DNA of 64,000 bases, from assembly GCA_019096065.1 (NCBI GenBank), contig JAGUCH010000008.1, positions 2,423,001 to 2,487,000 on the forward strand, given 5' to 3'. Both the position numbers and the translations under genes were made by a program. The notes under the pieces are model-generated. The model saw only the letters and a list, made by a program, of their open reading frames with translations, was not told the origin of the DNA and did not search any database. The DNA is from Paracyclopina nana. Lineage: Eukaryota > Arthropoda > Copepoda > Cyclopoida > Cyclopettidae. Numbering within the stretch: the stretch's first letter is position 1; the number at the start of each line of letters is the position of its first letter. Below, in pieces: positions 18,045-32,290 of this stretch.

Positions 18045-19556
18045 ATGTCATCTCTAGTGGACAAAGCTCATTTGCTCTTCTATGCAAAATGGGTGGCATT
18101 CATTGTCTGCACCACTGGCTTCGTATGGAAAGTCTCTGGCAGCTTTGCCAGCTACCTTTGCAAGGAAACTGGGACCAAGACGGACTTGAAGGCCAACTAC
18201 GAGATTGATTTTCCTGGCCTTGCGGTTTGCAGGCATCCGCATCAAATTGCGAACTTGGAGGACGCAAAAAATGGCAGCCAAAGTTTGGAGAGGACGTATA
18301 ACCTAACTTTGGCTCATCTCAAATACTTGGAGCCTTACAGGGTGAATCGCAGGGAAGGCTTAGGACCACTTTTAAGCCAGTTCTTGTTCAACGATTCAGC
18401 CTGCATTCGTGGCCTCACTGTGGCCAGCAGGGGCCTTTATGCCAGAGCCTCCCAGCCTAATTTATCCTCAAGGCCAGCCACACATCCCAATGAGTGGCCT
18501 TCGTTTTTCCACCCAATTTTTGGAACTTGCTACCAATTTCAGCCAGCTGAATTGCTCCCTTTGAAATATGTTGGCACTGCTGGCATCGAATATATGAAAG
18601 TCAACATTGACTTTGACCATGCATTCCCTTTTGTCCACCGAAGCAGTGACGAAGATGCACAAATGTCAATGGAGGAGCTGCAGAAATCCATCATGAATTC
18701 AGTGGGAGAAGATCAAGTGCTGGTCATGATTTATGACAGAGGATCATTTTTGACTTCTTTGGAAGTGGCATTGTTGTCAGCCTCTGCCAATGAAGTATTT
18801 TCCCTGCAGCAAGAAGTGGTGGACAGGTCCAATACCAAGGACCTGTATGGCTGTCATGACTATACTCATGACTACACTGAAGATGATTGCCTTTTTGATT
18901 GCTTGGCACATTTATTCATTCAAGAGTTTGGCTGCTTGCATGCTCGACTAAGCTTGATGCCCATTCACAATGAAACTTTAAAAGCCACGCGAGCTTGTCT
19001 GCTCGAGGATTTGGAGGAGAAAACACGGAATTACTCTCAGCACATCAATCGTGGGCTCAAGTTCCAAAGGTCTGTTGAAGAATATGGCCTGATAAGGATC
19101 AGGCAAATTCTGGCTGAATTCAACCAGGAAGATTTGGAGCCTCGATGTGGCTGCAAATTGAGGTGCACTCGAAATATCATCTCAGTTGCAAAATGGCCTT
19201 CGCAAACTGCTGAAAGGCACAAAAGCACTAACGCAACAACTCATAGGGAAAATCACAAATTTGCTATTTTTCAGGTAAAACCCTCATTCCCAATTCCCAA
19301 TTTTAAAATAATGCATGTTCTGCTGCAGTTTCAGCCCTATTTAAAGGTGTACAGCAGCCATATGCTGTATACTGGGAGTGACCTTGTGGCAGATATTGGA
19401 GGCTATTTGGGCTTGTTCTTGGGGCTGTCAGCCTTTGGACTAGTGGAGCTCTTGGAAAAGGTGCTATTGGAGAAAGCTGCTATTGTAGTGGTTGAAAGTT
19501 CAACAAATTCGATGGCCGATGCCAACAAAGAAAGCCCAACAACTCCCGATCAGTGA
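18045..19556 (+). CDS. DEG/ENaC family sodium channel subunit (pickpocket-like)
   Basis: Amiloride-sensitive-type cation channel subunit of the plasma membrane. Exons 18045-19274 and 19329-19556 give 485 residues. TM1 lies near residues 13-33, then the family motif with FPGLAVC, a Cys-rich ectodomain with N-glycosylation sites, and TM2 near 425-455 with DIGGYLGLFLGLSAFGLVE, which contains the G-X-S selectivity filter (GLS). A 54-bp intron (GTAAAA...CTGCAG) is a multiple of three without stop, so the locus also reads as one ORF. Removing it restores the normal spacing before TM2. The N-terminal cytoplasmic part is only about 12 residues, without the usual His-Gly gating motif, so an upstream exon may be missing from this model. 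Confidence 0.88.
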   Translation: MSSLVDKAHLLFYAKWVAFIVCTTGFVWKVSGSFASYLCKETGTKTDLKANYEIDFPGLAVCRHPHQIANLEDAKNGSQSLERTYNLTLAHLKYLEPYRVNRREGLGPLLSQFLFNDSACIRGLTVASRGLYARASQPNLSSRPATHPNEWPSFFHPIFGTCYQFQPAELLPLKYVGTAGIEYMKVNIDFDHAFPFVHRSSDEDAQMSMEELQKSIMNSVGEDQVLVMIYDRGSFLTSLEVALLSASANEVFSLQQEVVDRSNTKDLYGCHDYTHDYTEDDCLFDCLAHLFIQEFGCLHARLSLMPIHNETLKATRACLLEDLEEKTRNYSQHINRGLKFQRSVEEYGLIRIRQILAEFNQEDLEPRCGCKLRCTRNIISVAKWPSQTAERHKSTNATTHRENHKFAIFQVKPSFPIPNFKIMHVLLQFQPYLKVYSSHMLYTGSDLVADIGGYLGLFLGLSAFGLVELLEKVLLEKAAIVVVESSTNSMADANKESPTTPDQ

Positions 19557-19994
19557 AGAAGAGCTATCAAATTAGTATTTATGGCTTCTAATGAATATAT
19601 CGCCTTCAATTCCTTTTCTTTGCTATTCTGTGGATTCATCAATAATAATCGATTAACTTTGCAGACTGCAAAGTTGCGCTTGATTAAAAATGCCGTCAAA
19701 TGGATCTACTTTGCCGCGCAACATTTGAATACGACCTTTAAATTACATGTGAACCGAGCTATGAAATCTTAGCGTAAAATGACTTTTGATAGAAACAAAA
19801 TTCAATCAGTAGATTGCTACTGAAACTGATCTTCTACACCACTCTGAATTTTCAATTATATTCAATTGAGAATTTCGTTTTTGAAGGATTTTAACGGCTT
19901 CTGAGCACTTTAAATAAACATTTTCGCACGAGCTCTTCAGATCGACTTAATTTAGTACCCTCATCCAGAAGTGACTGCTTAGTGCTCAGTCCTA
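19557..19994. other. intergenic between channel and hAT element
   Basis: AATAAA near 19911 may end the channel transcript. Nothing else recognised. Confidence 0.5.
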
Positions 19995-20002
19995 GTGCAA
20001 AG

Positions 20003-20445
20003 CAGGGTGACCAGATGTGGCTATTTATAGCCAAAGTGGCTATTTTTGACCCGTGTGTGGCTACGGAAATTTAGTCCGAATAGCCATAGCCATTTGTGGC
20101 TATTTTTGAAAAGTCCGAAAATTGGATATTTTCACTTAATAAACGCTTGAAAATCATCAAAAAAGCAGGGAAAAAATGAAATTTGCAAAAATGGCTGACT
20201 TTTTTAGAAATCTTTTGCCACCATTATAAGAAGAAAATCATAATTAAATACTTGATTTCATCCACAACAATTCCCAAAAACGGTAAATTTTTTCATGATA
20301 ACTAATATTATCTCGAAAATTCATAAAAATGTGGCTATTTTTTACCAATTTGTGGCTATTTTGAGCAATTTTTCTGAGATAGCCAAACGTGGCTATTTTA
20401 GGGGAAAATCTGGCTACAACCCACTCAAATTTTCTGGTCACCCTG
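20003..20445. mobile_element. non-autonomous hAT-type element (MITE)
   Basis: 443 bp with perfect 13-bp terminal inverted repeats (CAGGGTGACCAGA) and an exact 8-bp target duplication GTGCAAAG (19995-20002 and 20446-20453). An 8-bp duplication is the signature of hAT transposases. No transposase is encoded. The interior repeats TGGCTATTTT-like words about eight times. Both ends and the duplication are intact, so it inserted recently. It sits about 250 bp upstream of the glutaminyl cyclase gene. Confidence 0.93.
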
Positions 20446-20633
20446 GTGCAAAGCAATAAGTGAGCAAATTGACAACAAGTGCAAGATGAATTGGCGCAAC
20501 AATAATAACACCTGATTCAAGTGCAAGCACAAAATAGGCGAGATAACAGCTTCTTTTATGCTTCGTTTAGGTAAAATCCCAATACGTTTGAAGCCCTCCT
20601 CCCTTTTCTACTCTTTACTTTTTGTCTGCAGAG

Positions 20634-20641
20634 TGACGTCA
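20634..20641. promoter_or_regulatory. CRE-type palindrome upstream of glutaminyl cyclase
   Basis: TGACGTCA, the full consensus for CREB/ATF-type bZIP factors, 58 bp before the ATG. Binding not tested. Confidence 0.5.
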
Positions 20642-20698
20642 GTCATCTCTTGACTTGAAGAAAGTTTCTAGTCAGTCTGGTTCCATTTCCTCGCCAAG

Positions 20699-21912
<1,214 letters not shown>

Positions 21913-22456
21913 GGGTACGGGGGAGGTCATGGAAATGAGTTGTAATAATTGTATCTTTATTTTTCATGGTCTTCCGGGTTGACATCTTTTATTTAAATAA
22001 AGCTTGACCATAACATGAGACTTTCAAATGTCGAGTCTTCATGACATCTGTTCTTATTTCTTTATGCTGACAGGGCATAAGAATTCACAAATTCCACAGC
22101 TTCTGGAAGTCGATTTATGATCCAAATTTAGCTCGATTTCGGCTTTAATTGCAAATAAATTAGTTATTTCCAAAGACGCTCGAACTGATCTGGTAGAGTT
22201 TAAACTAGTTCGTTTCCCGCCAAAGAATTTGAACTTCCTTTCTATTTTCAACCAGAGTTGTGCTATCAACAAAGTTCAGCTATAGCTATAATTTTGGCTC
22301 TTTTTAAAAATGGTTGGCTATTTCATACTTAGTACAGCGGGAACAAATGACGTCATACCTGTCACTCAATTCTAACTTCTAAATAATAAATGTTGTTAAA
22401 TGGCCAGAGCATAAAAAAGAAAAGCTCAAATTACTGAAATTAGAAATAGAAGGATC
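21913..22456. other. intergenic, 3' end of cyclase and upstream region of next gene
   Basis: Contains the cyclase poly(A) signal AATAAA and then AT-rich sequence. Nothing else recognised. Confidence 0.5.
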
Positions 22457-24436
22457 ATGACATCGAGTTCTGACACCGAATTCTCCAAGAGAAGGCTTTA
22501 CATTGACGGCCTTCCGCACAAAGTGAGCTCCAGTGAAGTCCGTGAAATTTTCTCCCCTTATGGAAGTGTGGCCTTCGTTCACATGGCGAGAGCTGGCCAT
22601 GGATTTGTGACCTTTGAGGAAGAAGACTCGGCTGGCAAGGCCCTTGAGCTCCATGGGACAACCTACAAGCAATGTCGGTTGACAGTACAACCCGAAACCG
22701 AGGCTGCTATGCCTTTTCCAGTTGTGGGTGCCAAAAGAGAGGTCTACTTTCCCAAGCCTTTTGTGGCCGCTGGATCCAAGGCAAGCAGATCTGCGACTTC
22801 CTCACAAAGTAACTCTTCGGCAGCTGGAACCAGGACGCAACGATCAGGAGGTCGAGGCCTGCGTTTGGAGCGTAAAAGCTCTCATCCCAATATGGTCAAA
22901 ATCATTCAGTCTCCATCGGAGTTAGTTGGTAGCACTGGAGCTCCAGCTAACGACGAATCTTTTGCGCAAGGATTTCCTGAGCAATATCAGCGCCTGTTCT
23001 CCTTCACTTACTTTCCCCACGTGGCCAGCAAAATATTCCTCATGCTTGATACAGTTTCATTGATGAGGTCACGGCTCGTGTGCAGTGATTGGGCCCATAA
23101 TATCGACCATTTCATCCTGGAATCACCACTGTTTAGGCCTACACTTCTGAGTAATTGGAGAGAAGCCAAATGCTCAATCAGCCCTCTGACTCCCAAGGGA
23201 AATGATCTGATCATTTGTAAGGACAGCCCAGAGGCGCGATATCGCAATATTTTGAGCTTCAAGGCAGATGAGGTGGAAATCATTCTGGCTGTGGACAATG
23301 GAAATGTGGAGATTTACGACAGATCTTCAAGGAAGCTGTTGTGCATGTTGATTGGCCAATACTCGGCCTCTCCAGTCAAACTGGACTTGAATGCCAACCT
23401 CATTTTCGTGCAGTACACGTGCGCCTTTGCTGCCTCCAGAAGACGCCAAAGTCCCTCTTCTTGGTGGAACATTTACTGCAGGAAGACAAAGAGGCTGCTC
23501 CGCTCAATCGATCGTGACAATGCTGGTCCATTTGTCGATCTCAAGCTTGGCGTGGATAGCACGCTTTATCTCACTACCAATTCTACAATTTATGCTATTG
23601 ACGTGGTTGGCTCATCAAAGCCTCAGATGAATCGAATGCTGACTGTTGAGGAATGCATCGAAGCAGTCGACTTTGACTGCAACAAAGTCGTGGTCTTGGT
23701 TCATCTTGGCAAGAAGCTGTGTTTCAAGTTGAACAAAAATGCCATTAATGTTGATGCCGCGAAACGACACGAAGTGCCTATGTTTGACACAACATTCGAA
23801 GCCTTGCCCCCCTGTCCAGCTCCAGACGTGTTGGACTTTGATGAGGCCAAGTGCCATTGCATGTACATGCAGGTCAGATACCCCTTGTGTATGAGCCTGT
23901 TGTCTAACAACAAGGGCTCGTTTGAGTATCTCGGTGGCAAGCCCTACGTTCTCATAGTCTTCACAAACCTCATCAGGGAAGAAAGCGTGCGTATTCTCCG
24001 GTTGGATTCCAACTGGATGCAAAAAATGTCTGACCTGCTGGTTCCCTATGACAGTGAGTCTTGTTTGCTCAGTGCTCAATTTTGTGATGACCATCTGGCT
24101 GTGGGCTTTGGTTCTTTCTCTGATCGCAGGGATGGAGCCATCGCTCTATGGAAAATGTCAGAAATTCTCAATCCGTCTATGGGTGAAGATGAGCTATCAG
24201 TTTGGACATTGCCTGCACCCACCTATCATTGGGGTAGCTGGGATGGACATACTGGAGGCATCAACTGCCTTCATCTTGACAAGTTTGGTCTAATTGCAAG
24301 CAATGCTTGTAGCCATCGAGTCACAACTCGGTGCATTGAACGAGGGGATGAGTCCAAAAAGGACAATGTACTAATCTACGATTTTTGGCGTCCGGGTGAG
24401 GACAAAAGGCGTTTGCAACCATCGCTATCAGCTTGA
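22457..24436 (+). CDS. intronless protein with RRM, F-box and WD40-like repeats
   Basis: 659 residues in one exon. Residues 11-80 form an RNA-recognition motif, with RNP2 RLYIDGLP and RNP1 GHGFVTFE. A basic Ser/Gly-rich linker (85-150) follows. Residues about 175-215 match an F-box (FPHVASKIFLMLD...SRLVCSDW), which would bind Skp1 of an SCF ubiquitin ligase. From about 250 on come degenerate beta-propeller blades, e.g. VDNGNVEIYD, FGSFSDRRDGAIALWK and GHTGGINCLHLDKFGLIASN. The F-box/WD combination is usual for substrate receptors; the extra RRM is not a combination I know. Predicted role: targeting of an RNA-associated protein for degradation, inference only. AATAAA near 24518. No gap or stop suggests a retrocopy, although lack of introns is notable here. 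Confidence 0.8.
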   Translation: MTSSSDTEFSKRRLYIDGLPHKVSSSEVREIFSPYGSVAFVHMARAGHGFVTFEEEDSAGKALELHGTTYKQCRLTVQPETEAAMPFPVVGAKREVYFPKPFVAAGSKASRSATSSQSNSSAAGTRTQRSGGRGLRLERKSSHPNMVKIIQSPSELVGSTGAPANDESFAQGFPEQYQRLFSFTYFPHVASKIFLMLDTVSLMRSRLVCSDWAHNIDHFILESPLFRPTLLSNWREAKCSISPLTPKGNDLIICKDSPEARYRNILSFKADEVEIILAVDNGNVEIYDRSSRKLLCMLIGQYSASPVKLDLNANLIFVQYTCAFAASRRRQSPSSWWNIYCRKTKRLLRSIDRDNAGPFVDLKLGVDSTLYLTTNSTIYAIDVVGSSKPQMNRMLTVEECIEAVDFDCNKVVVLVHLGKKLCFKLNKNAINVDAAKRHEVPMFDTTFEALPPCPAPDVLDFDEAKCHCMYMQVRYPLCMSLLSNNKGSFEYLGGKPYVLIVFTNLIREESVRILRLDSNWMQKMSDLLVPYDSESCLLSAQFCDDHLAVGFGSFSDRRDGAIALWKMSEILNPSMGEDELSVWTLPAPTYHWGSWDGHTGGINCLHLDKFGLIASNACSHRVTTRCIERGDESKKDNVLIYDFWRPGEDKRRLQPSLSA

Positions 24437-24964
24437 ATACAAAAAATCCCTTATTAATTGTAACATATATGAATTCATTCAGTCATCAAATTTATGTTGA
24501 AGTGACGCCAAGAAGCATTCAATAAACTTGTCATTAAAAACTGCTGCCTTCATAATACCTTTTCACTTTAGATTTGAAACGAGGTGCTAACTTTAAATAT
24601 TTTTCATTTTGGTATCATCGAAATTATAGCGCTGAATGGTTTCGTGATAATTGCATAAGTGAAAAAGCGAACAAGAGTCATACCGAGCTACTATTTTTAG
24701 CCCGCTTTCTTGCAATCTATCCTAATGAAAGTCCTTCTTAGGCATTTAATGTCAGTTTTTGGCTATTTCAAACACATCATAAATTATGAATTTCTGTTGT
24801 AGATCGCCATTTGGGAAATCATGCGAGATTCTTGGTGACCGAAAACTTTGTTTTTGAGGAGTCATCATGATAGCTCTAATTCGATCCATCATCACAAAAG
24901 TGCAACTCAGACTGAGAAGTGAGAATTGAAAGCAAAAGCCGATTTGAGAAATTGAGTGTTTAAA
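24437..24964. other. intergenic, upstream region of Rpt2
   Basis: Holds the poly(A) signal of the preceding gene and the presumed promoter of the proteasome gene. No distinct element recognised. Confidence 0.5.
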
Positions 24965-26341
<1,377 letters not shown>

Positions 26342-26394
26342 GCATGTCACAGTCAGTGATAAAATAAAGTTCTTGCGTATTGATTTATTTGGGC

Positions 26395-27115
26395 TCCTGC
26401 CTTAGGATCTACTACGAACCCGGACTAGAAACTACTGTGACGGACCAGGACTAGCATCTACGCCGGACCCGGAATATAATCTACTGCCACAACACACCAG
26501 GAATAGAAACTACTGTGACAGAACCGGAATAGGATCTACTGGGTAACATAACAGGAAAAGCATCTACAAGGTTGAAACTAGGCCAGCAAAGTTAGTCAAT
26601 ACATCAGGTAGATAAATCAGCTTAGTTCAAAGTCCTGAAGTCTTGAAGTTAGAGGCAAGTCTTCAAGTTACAGGCAAGTCTTGAAGTTTTGGCCAAGTCC
26701 TGAAGTATTGGCCAAGTCCTGAAGTTTCAGCCAAGCCCTAGAGTTGCCAAATGTTGATTTATTGGCCAACTCCTGAAGTATCAGCTAGGTTGTGAAGCAT
26801 ATTGCATTTCAGCTTTAGTTTCAGCTTTAGTTTCAGCTAATTCAAAGTATTAGGTCAGCCTAAATTCTTTTATGATAAGAATAAGCAATAGTTTATATTC
26901 CTAGTCTGGTAAAGATGCTGTTCCTGGTCTGTCATAGTAGTTTCTATTCCTGTATTGTCACAGTAGATCCTATTCTTGCTCCGTCATGGAGTAGATTCAA
27001 TTCCGGTACCGTCACAGTAGTTCCTATTCCAGCTCTGTCATGAAGTAGATTCTATTCCTGTACCGTCACAGTAGTTTCTAGTACAGTATGTCCTGGTAGA
27101 TCCTATTCCGGCTTC
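26395..27115. repeat. inverted minisatellite block between two convergent genes
   Basis: Three sub-arrays. Around 26400-26585 are units such as GAAACTACTGTGACAGAAC. Around 26915-27115 lies the reverse complement form (GTCACAGTAGTTTCTATTCC, about 26-28 bp per unit, some seven units). Between them, around 26625-26790, sit about seven units of GGCCAAGTCCTGAAGT type (23-24 bp), then a 12-bp tandem of AGCTTTAGTTTC near 26815. The outer arrays can pair into a large hairpin. Units are degenerate, so it is not a CRISPR. Confidence 0.85.
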
Positions 27116-27145
27116 CCATTTATTTTCGTCCTGTACAAGCTATTT

Positions 27146-27922
27146 TCACATGTTTGGCGGTGGAGGTGGAACGGGTGCGAATGTCGGAGGCGGTGGCACA
27201 ATTCCGACTCCACCGTGCATTGGCGGCATTCCAGGCCTGAATTGGGGTGGAGGTGGTCCTCGTCTTCCCTCATTCTGCGAATGCTTGAATGCAAACTGGA
27301 GGAAAAACTCTTTCGTGTCTCGGTTCCACAACGACCAGAACTTGGACTCGGACTTGTCCACTTCCCTTGAAGGCACTTTAAATGCGATCGTCTCGTAGGG
27401 CTCAGCGGCAAAGAGGAGGTACTGCCATTTCCTATCTGGAGGCTCGATTTTCTGCTCGTAAGCAGACATGAATCTGTGTCGTGGGGCGACGCCATCAGCG
27501 ATTTCAGGGTAGTCAATTTCGAACATGAGCGACTGCTGCCCAGTTTCTGGATCTCTCTGCTTGGTCACTCGGTACCCGGGACGTCCAATTTTCACGAATT
27601 TCTTGATGTCAACCCTTGGCTTCTCGAGGGAAGGTTGAATTGGCGAATCTTTGGCCTCCTTGGCAGCCCTGCGGGCTAGGTTGCTTTGATGTTTTTTGCC
27701 TTGAGTGTGAGCAAGGTAGGAGGCTTCGTTGTTATGAAGAGTGAGACAAAGTTTGCACTCATACGTTCCAAGGTGGTTGCGCATGAAGTAGGGATCCTTG
27801 GCGAGATCGATGGTCTCGGCGGCCAAAGCGGCCAACCGCTCGCGCCGATCCCGATTCGACTCGGAGTATGAGGCCACGCCCCCTCCGCCCGTTTTTGAGC
27901 CCACTCGATTTTGAAAATCCAT
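27146..27922 (-). CDS. SF3A2: splicing factor 3A subunit 2 (SF3a66)
   Basis: Component of U2 snRNP SF3a, needed for branch-site recognition in the nucleus. Single exon, 258 residues from MDFQNRVGSKTGGGG, the conserved start; an ATG eight codons upstream is less likely. The C2H2-type zinc finger is at about 54-77 (CKLCLTLHNN...HTQGKKH), followed by the conserved SF3a66 block (KIGRPGYRVTKQRD, MFEIDYPEI, WQYLLFAAEPYETIAFK). The C-terminus is a short Pro-rich tail ending PPPPPNM, much shorter than the vertebrate repeat tail and typical of invertebrates. Divergent from the PP2A gene, 821 bp away, and convergent with Rpt2. Confidence 0.97.
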   Translation of the reverse strand: MDFQNRVGSKTGGGGVASYSESNRDRRERLAALAAETIDLAKDPYFMRNHLGTYECKLCLTLHNNEASYLAHTQGKKHQSNLARRAAKEAKDSPIQPSLEKPRVDIKKFVKIGRPGYRVTKQRDPETGQQSLMFEIDYPEIADGVAPRHRFMSAYEQKIEPPDRKWQYLLFAAEPYETIAFKVPSREVDKSESKFWSLWNRDTKEFFLQFAFKHSQNEGRRGPPPPQFRPGMPPMHGGVGIVPPPPTFAPVPPPPPNM

Positions 27923-28743
27923 CTTGAACTTGCAAAAACGTTGCAAATAACAAAATTCCTAGCTCGGCTCTTTTTGTTTATGTTTGTATTATTGATCTTT
28001 GAAACTTTTTTGGGGCGAATTATGCTCTTGTGAATTTTCTTCTTTTAGCTTCTAAACTTTACTGTCACTATATAGTTGATTGAAATCTCCGAATTGTATG
28101 ACTAAAAAGATACTGTAGTCTAAAGAACAACTTTTGAGCCAATTCTTTCTTACAAACTAACTTTAGAGAGTAAATAGGGGTATTGCGATCCATCGTTATG
28201 AAAATTCTCATCTTTTGTGCTTTTTAGATCGAATTGGCCGATCATCGCCTAGTTCATTTTACAATTTATGAATATTTTCTTGATTTTACTTTGAATAATT
28301 TCACAAGATTCCAAAAAAGCACTTTCAAGCTATCCTCTAATATGTTCAATTCATTGGAGTTTGAAATTTCGCGCCAACTCAAATTATTTCAGAACTCATT
28401 CGTACAGAGTTACTCGGTTACACATTTCCAATTTTTTAAGTACGTCAAAAACACAAATTTTACTGTTATAAACTCATTGTAATATTATTCTCCTGTTTAT
28501 AATTCTAAAGGTATGAAAATATTGCGAAATGGCGAAGTGATAAAAAGTTGAAGCATGAAATGTTCAGAATTTTGGCTTTTTTGCCAAGTTACCAGATGCC
28601 TTTATATATCAAAGCCTGGTGTTGAATTCTAAACAATCGCCTCATTCACTTCCCTGCCTACTTCGTTTTCTCTCCAGTCTCCAACCGCTCCACGGTCATC
28701 ACCGTCGCCAGTCCAGTGTCGTCGACCAAACTTCTCGACTAAA
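27923..28743. promoter_or_regulatory. divergent promoter region of SF3A2 and PP2A-A
   Basis: Contains both upstream regions. A TATATA at about 28601 lies 140 bp before the PP2A start codon and could be its TATA element. No other motif recognised. Confidence 0.4.
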
Positions 28744-30808
<2,065 letters not shown>

Positions 30809-31141
30809 ACTCCGACCGGCGTTGGCGAAATGATTATGGCACCCATCATAACCCGACCTTTTCGATAATGAGTGTGGCTGGGATGAGCTCCCGCCAAGCT
30901 TGAATGTTTCTAAACAAAAACTATTGTACATGCTTTAGAATTTAACACAGGTCAAAATAGACTTCCTCAATAAACAAGAAATGTTGCTAGCCTTGCCTTT
31001 TTCTTCATTTATCAGAGCATGATTCCAGTATTGACGGAAGACGGAGTTGGCTCCACATTGGGCAATTGGAAATTTCTGCCTCCTCGCATCTTTCTGCAAA
31101 ATACTCTAAATCAGTTTCCCTACAAGATATTATGTTAAGCT
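30809..31141. other. 3' regions of two convergent genes
   Basis: Poly(A) signal of the PP2A gene (CAATAAAC near 30969) and the downstream end of the Cys-rich gene. Nothing else seen. Confidence 0.5.
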
Positions 31142-31974
31142 TTACAGCAATTTTTCGTTGGGTCTGAGGCTTTCTCTGGTAGATGACTGGTTGACAGCAT
31201 TTACCACGACCTCGGTGAACTGCAAATCCTTGTCAGTAGCGCACGAGGGTTTAATGCAGAATATGCACTCGTTCTGCACGCATACAAACTGCTTAGGACA
31301 CATGAAGTTCATCTTCTCCTTTTCGCACATGAGGTCGCCCTTTTCTTTCTGAAATCATGCTTTTTAAAACCAAATCTGCTTATTGTGTCAACGATTTTTT
31401 AGTACGTCACAAGATTCCCTTGCTTTAGTGAGTGCGTCTTCTTTCGTTGAGCCCTTTGTACACTGAATAAATCCAACGGCCTTAAAGCAGTTTCAGATTG
31501 TGATAACCGCATTAAAAACTGCCTTGCAAAGCCTACTTTGAGCTCCTTCATTTGCGACTCGAAGGTCTTGCAACTGTAGTGGCAAATGCATTTGCATTTC
31601 TTTTCATCGCAACATTTCTCCTGGTTAGTGACGAACCCTAGCTCTTCTTTGTACTCAGGCTCGTGTGTTTTGCAGAAATCGTCCCCGAGACTTTTGTCCT
31701 GGCATTGAGTATAGCAATATTTCAAATGCTCCTCTTCGGTCTCGTAAACCTATAAAAATGAAATCACCGATAACACTTTTTTTCCATTTTGATATTCTTG
31801 GGTATGCACTCTTGTCCCAGTGACATCTCTGGTGTGAAATGAAGAAATCAAGCTCCTTTCACAAGGAATGTAGCTGTCAGTGCTGGTGTCAATGTCGAAC
31901 AAATTCACTTCTGCCCAAACTTGGTGCAGGCAATTATGAATTAGCATAAATTGAACTATTTTCACACCAGCCAT
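31142..31974 (-). CDS. secreted cysteine-rich protein of unknown function
   Basis: Model with exons 31974-31810, 31749-31411 and 31348-31142 (introns of 60 and 62 bp, phase 0), 236 residues. The N-terminus is hydrophobic (VKIVQFMLIHNCLHQVWA), a probable signal peptide. The middle exon has a dense cysteine cluster (YCYTQCQDKS, KCCDEKKCKCICHYSCK), and the last exon has six more cysteines spaced CPKQFVCVQNECIFC. No family recognised; it could be a secreted disulfide-rich protein such as an inhibitor, venom-like or gut protein. The first donor (GTGCAT) is weak, so the exon 1 boundary may differ. Starts 316 bp from the divergent aquaporin gene. Confidence 0.65.
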
Positions 31975-32290
31975 TTTAAAATTGCTACAGCAAAACCTCA
32001 CATCAGTAATGTATTGTCTATAAATCAAGCAATGATGAATAATAGTGTATCATGATTAATGGTGAAGTCATTTCATGAATATTTGACAACTATGGGCTTT
32101 TGGGGTTGAGCGTATGTATAATATGATACACATTTTTGTGTGTGCAGATAAAAGAGCTATTTGCAGATGTACGTGCAGATATGTGTATATCTACGTACTG
32201 CAGCTGCTCCTCCTCACCAAATTTCGTATACACATTTAGAATAAGGGCTTCTACAAAACCTCTCTCTTTGTCAGTTGACTAAGTTCAGCA
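31975..32290. promoter_or_regulatory. divergent promoter region of the Cys-rich and aquaporin genes
   Basis: 316 bp between two divergent start codons, so the promoters must be close or shared. AT-rich, with repeated GTGCAGAT words near 32140-32180. No defined motif. Confidence 0.4.

Noticed and set aside
24956-24964. Upstream ATG for Rpt2 adding three residues
   Set aside because: It would bury the conserved MGNQQSG myristoylation start.
26395-27115. CRISPR-like spaced repeats
   Set aside because: Units are degenerate and contiguous without unique spacers, in a eukaryotic genome; these are minisatellites.
27150-27398. Gly-rich plus-strand ORF
   Set aside because: It is the antisense of the Pro-rich C-terminus of SF3A2.
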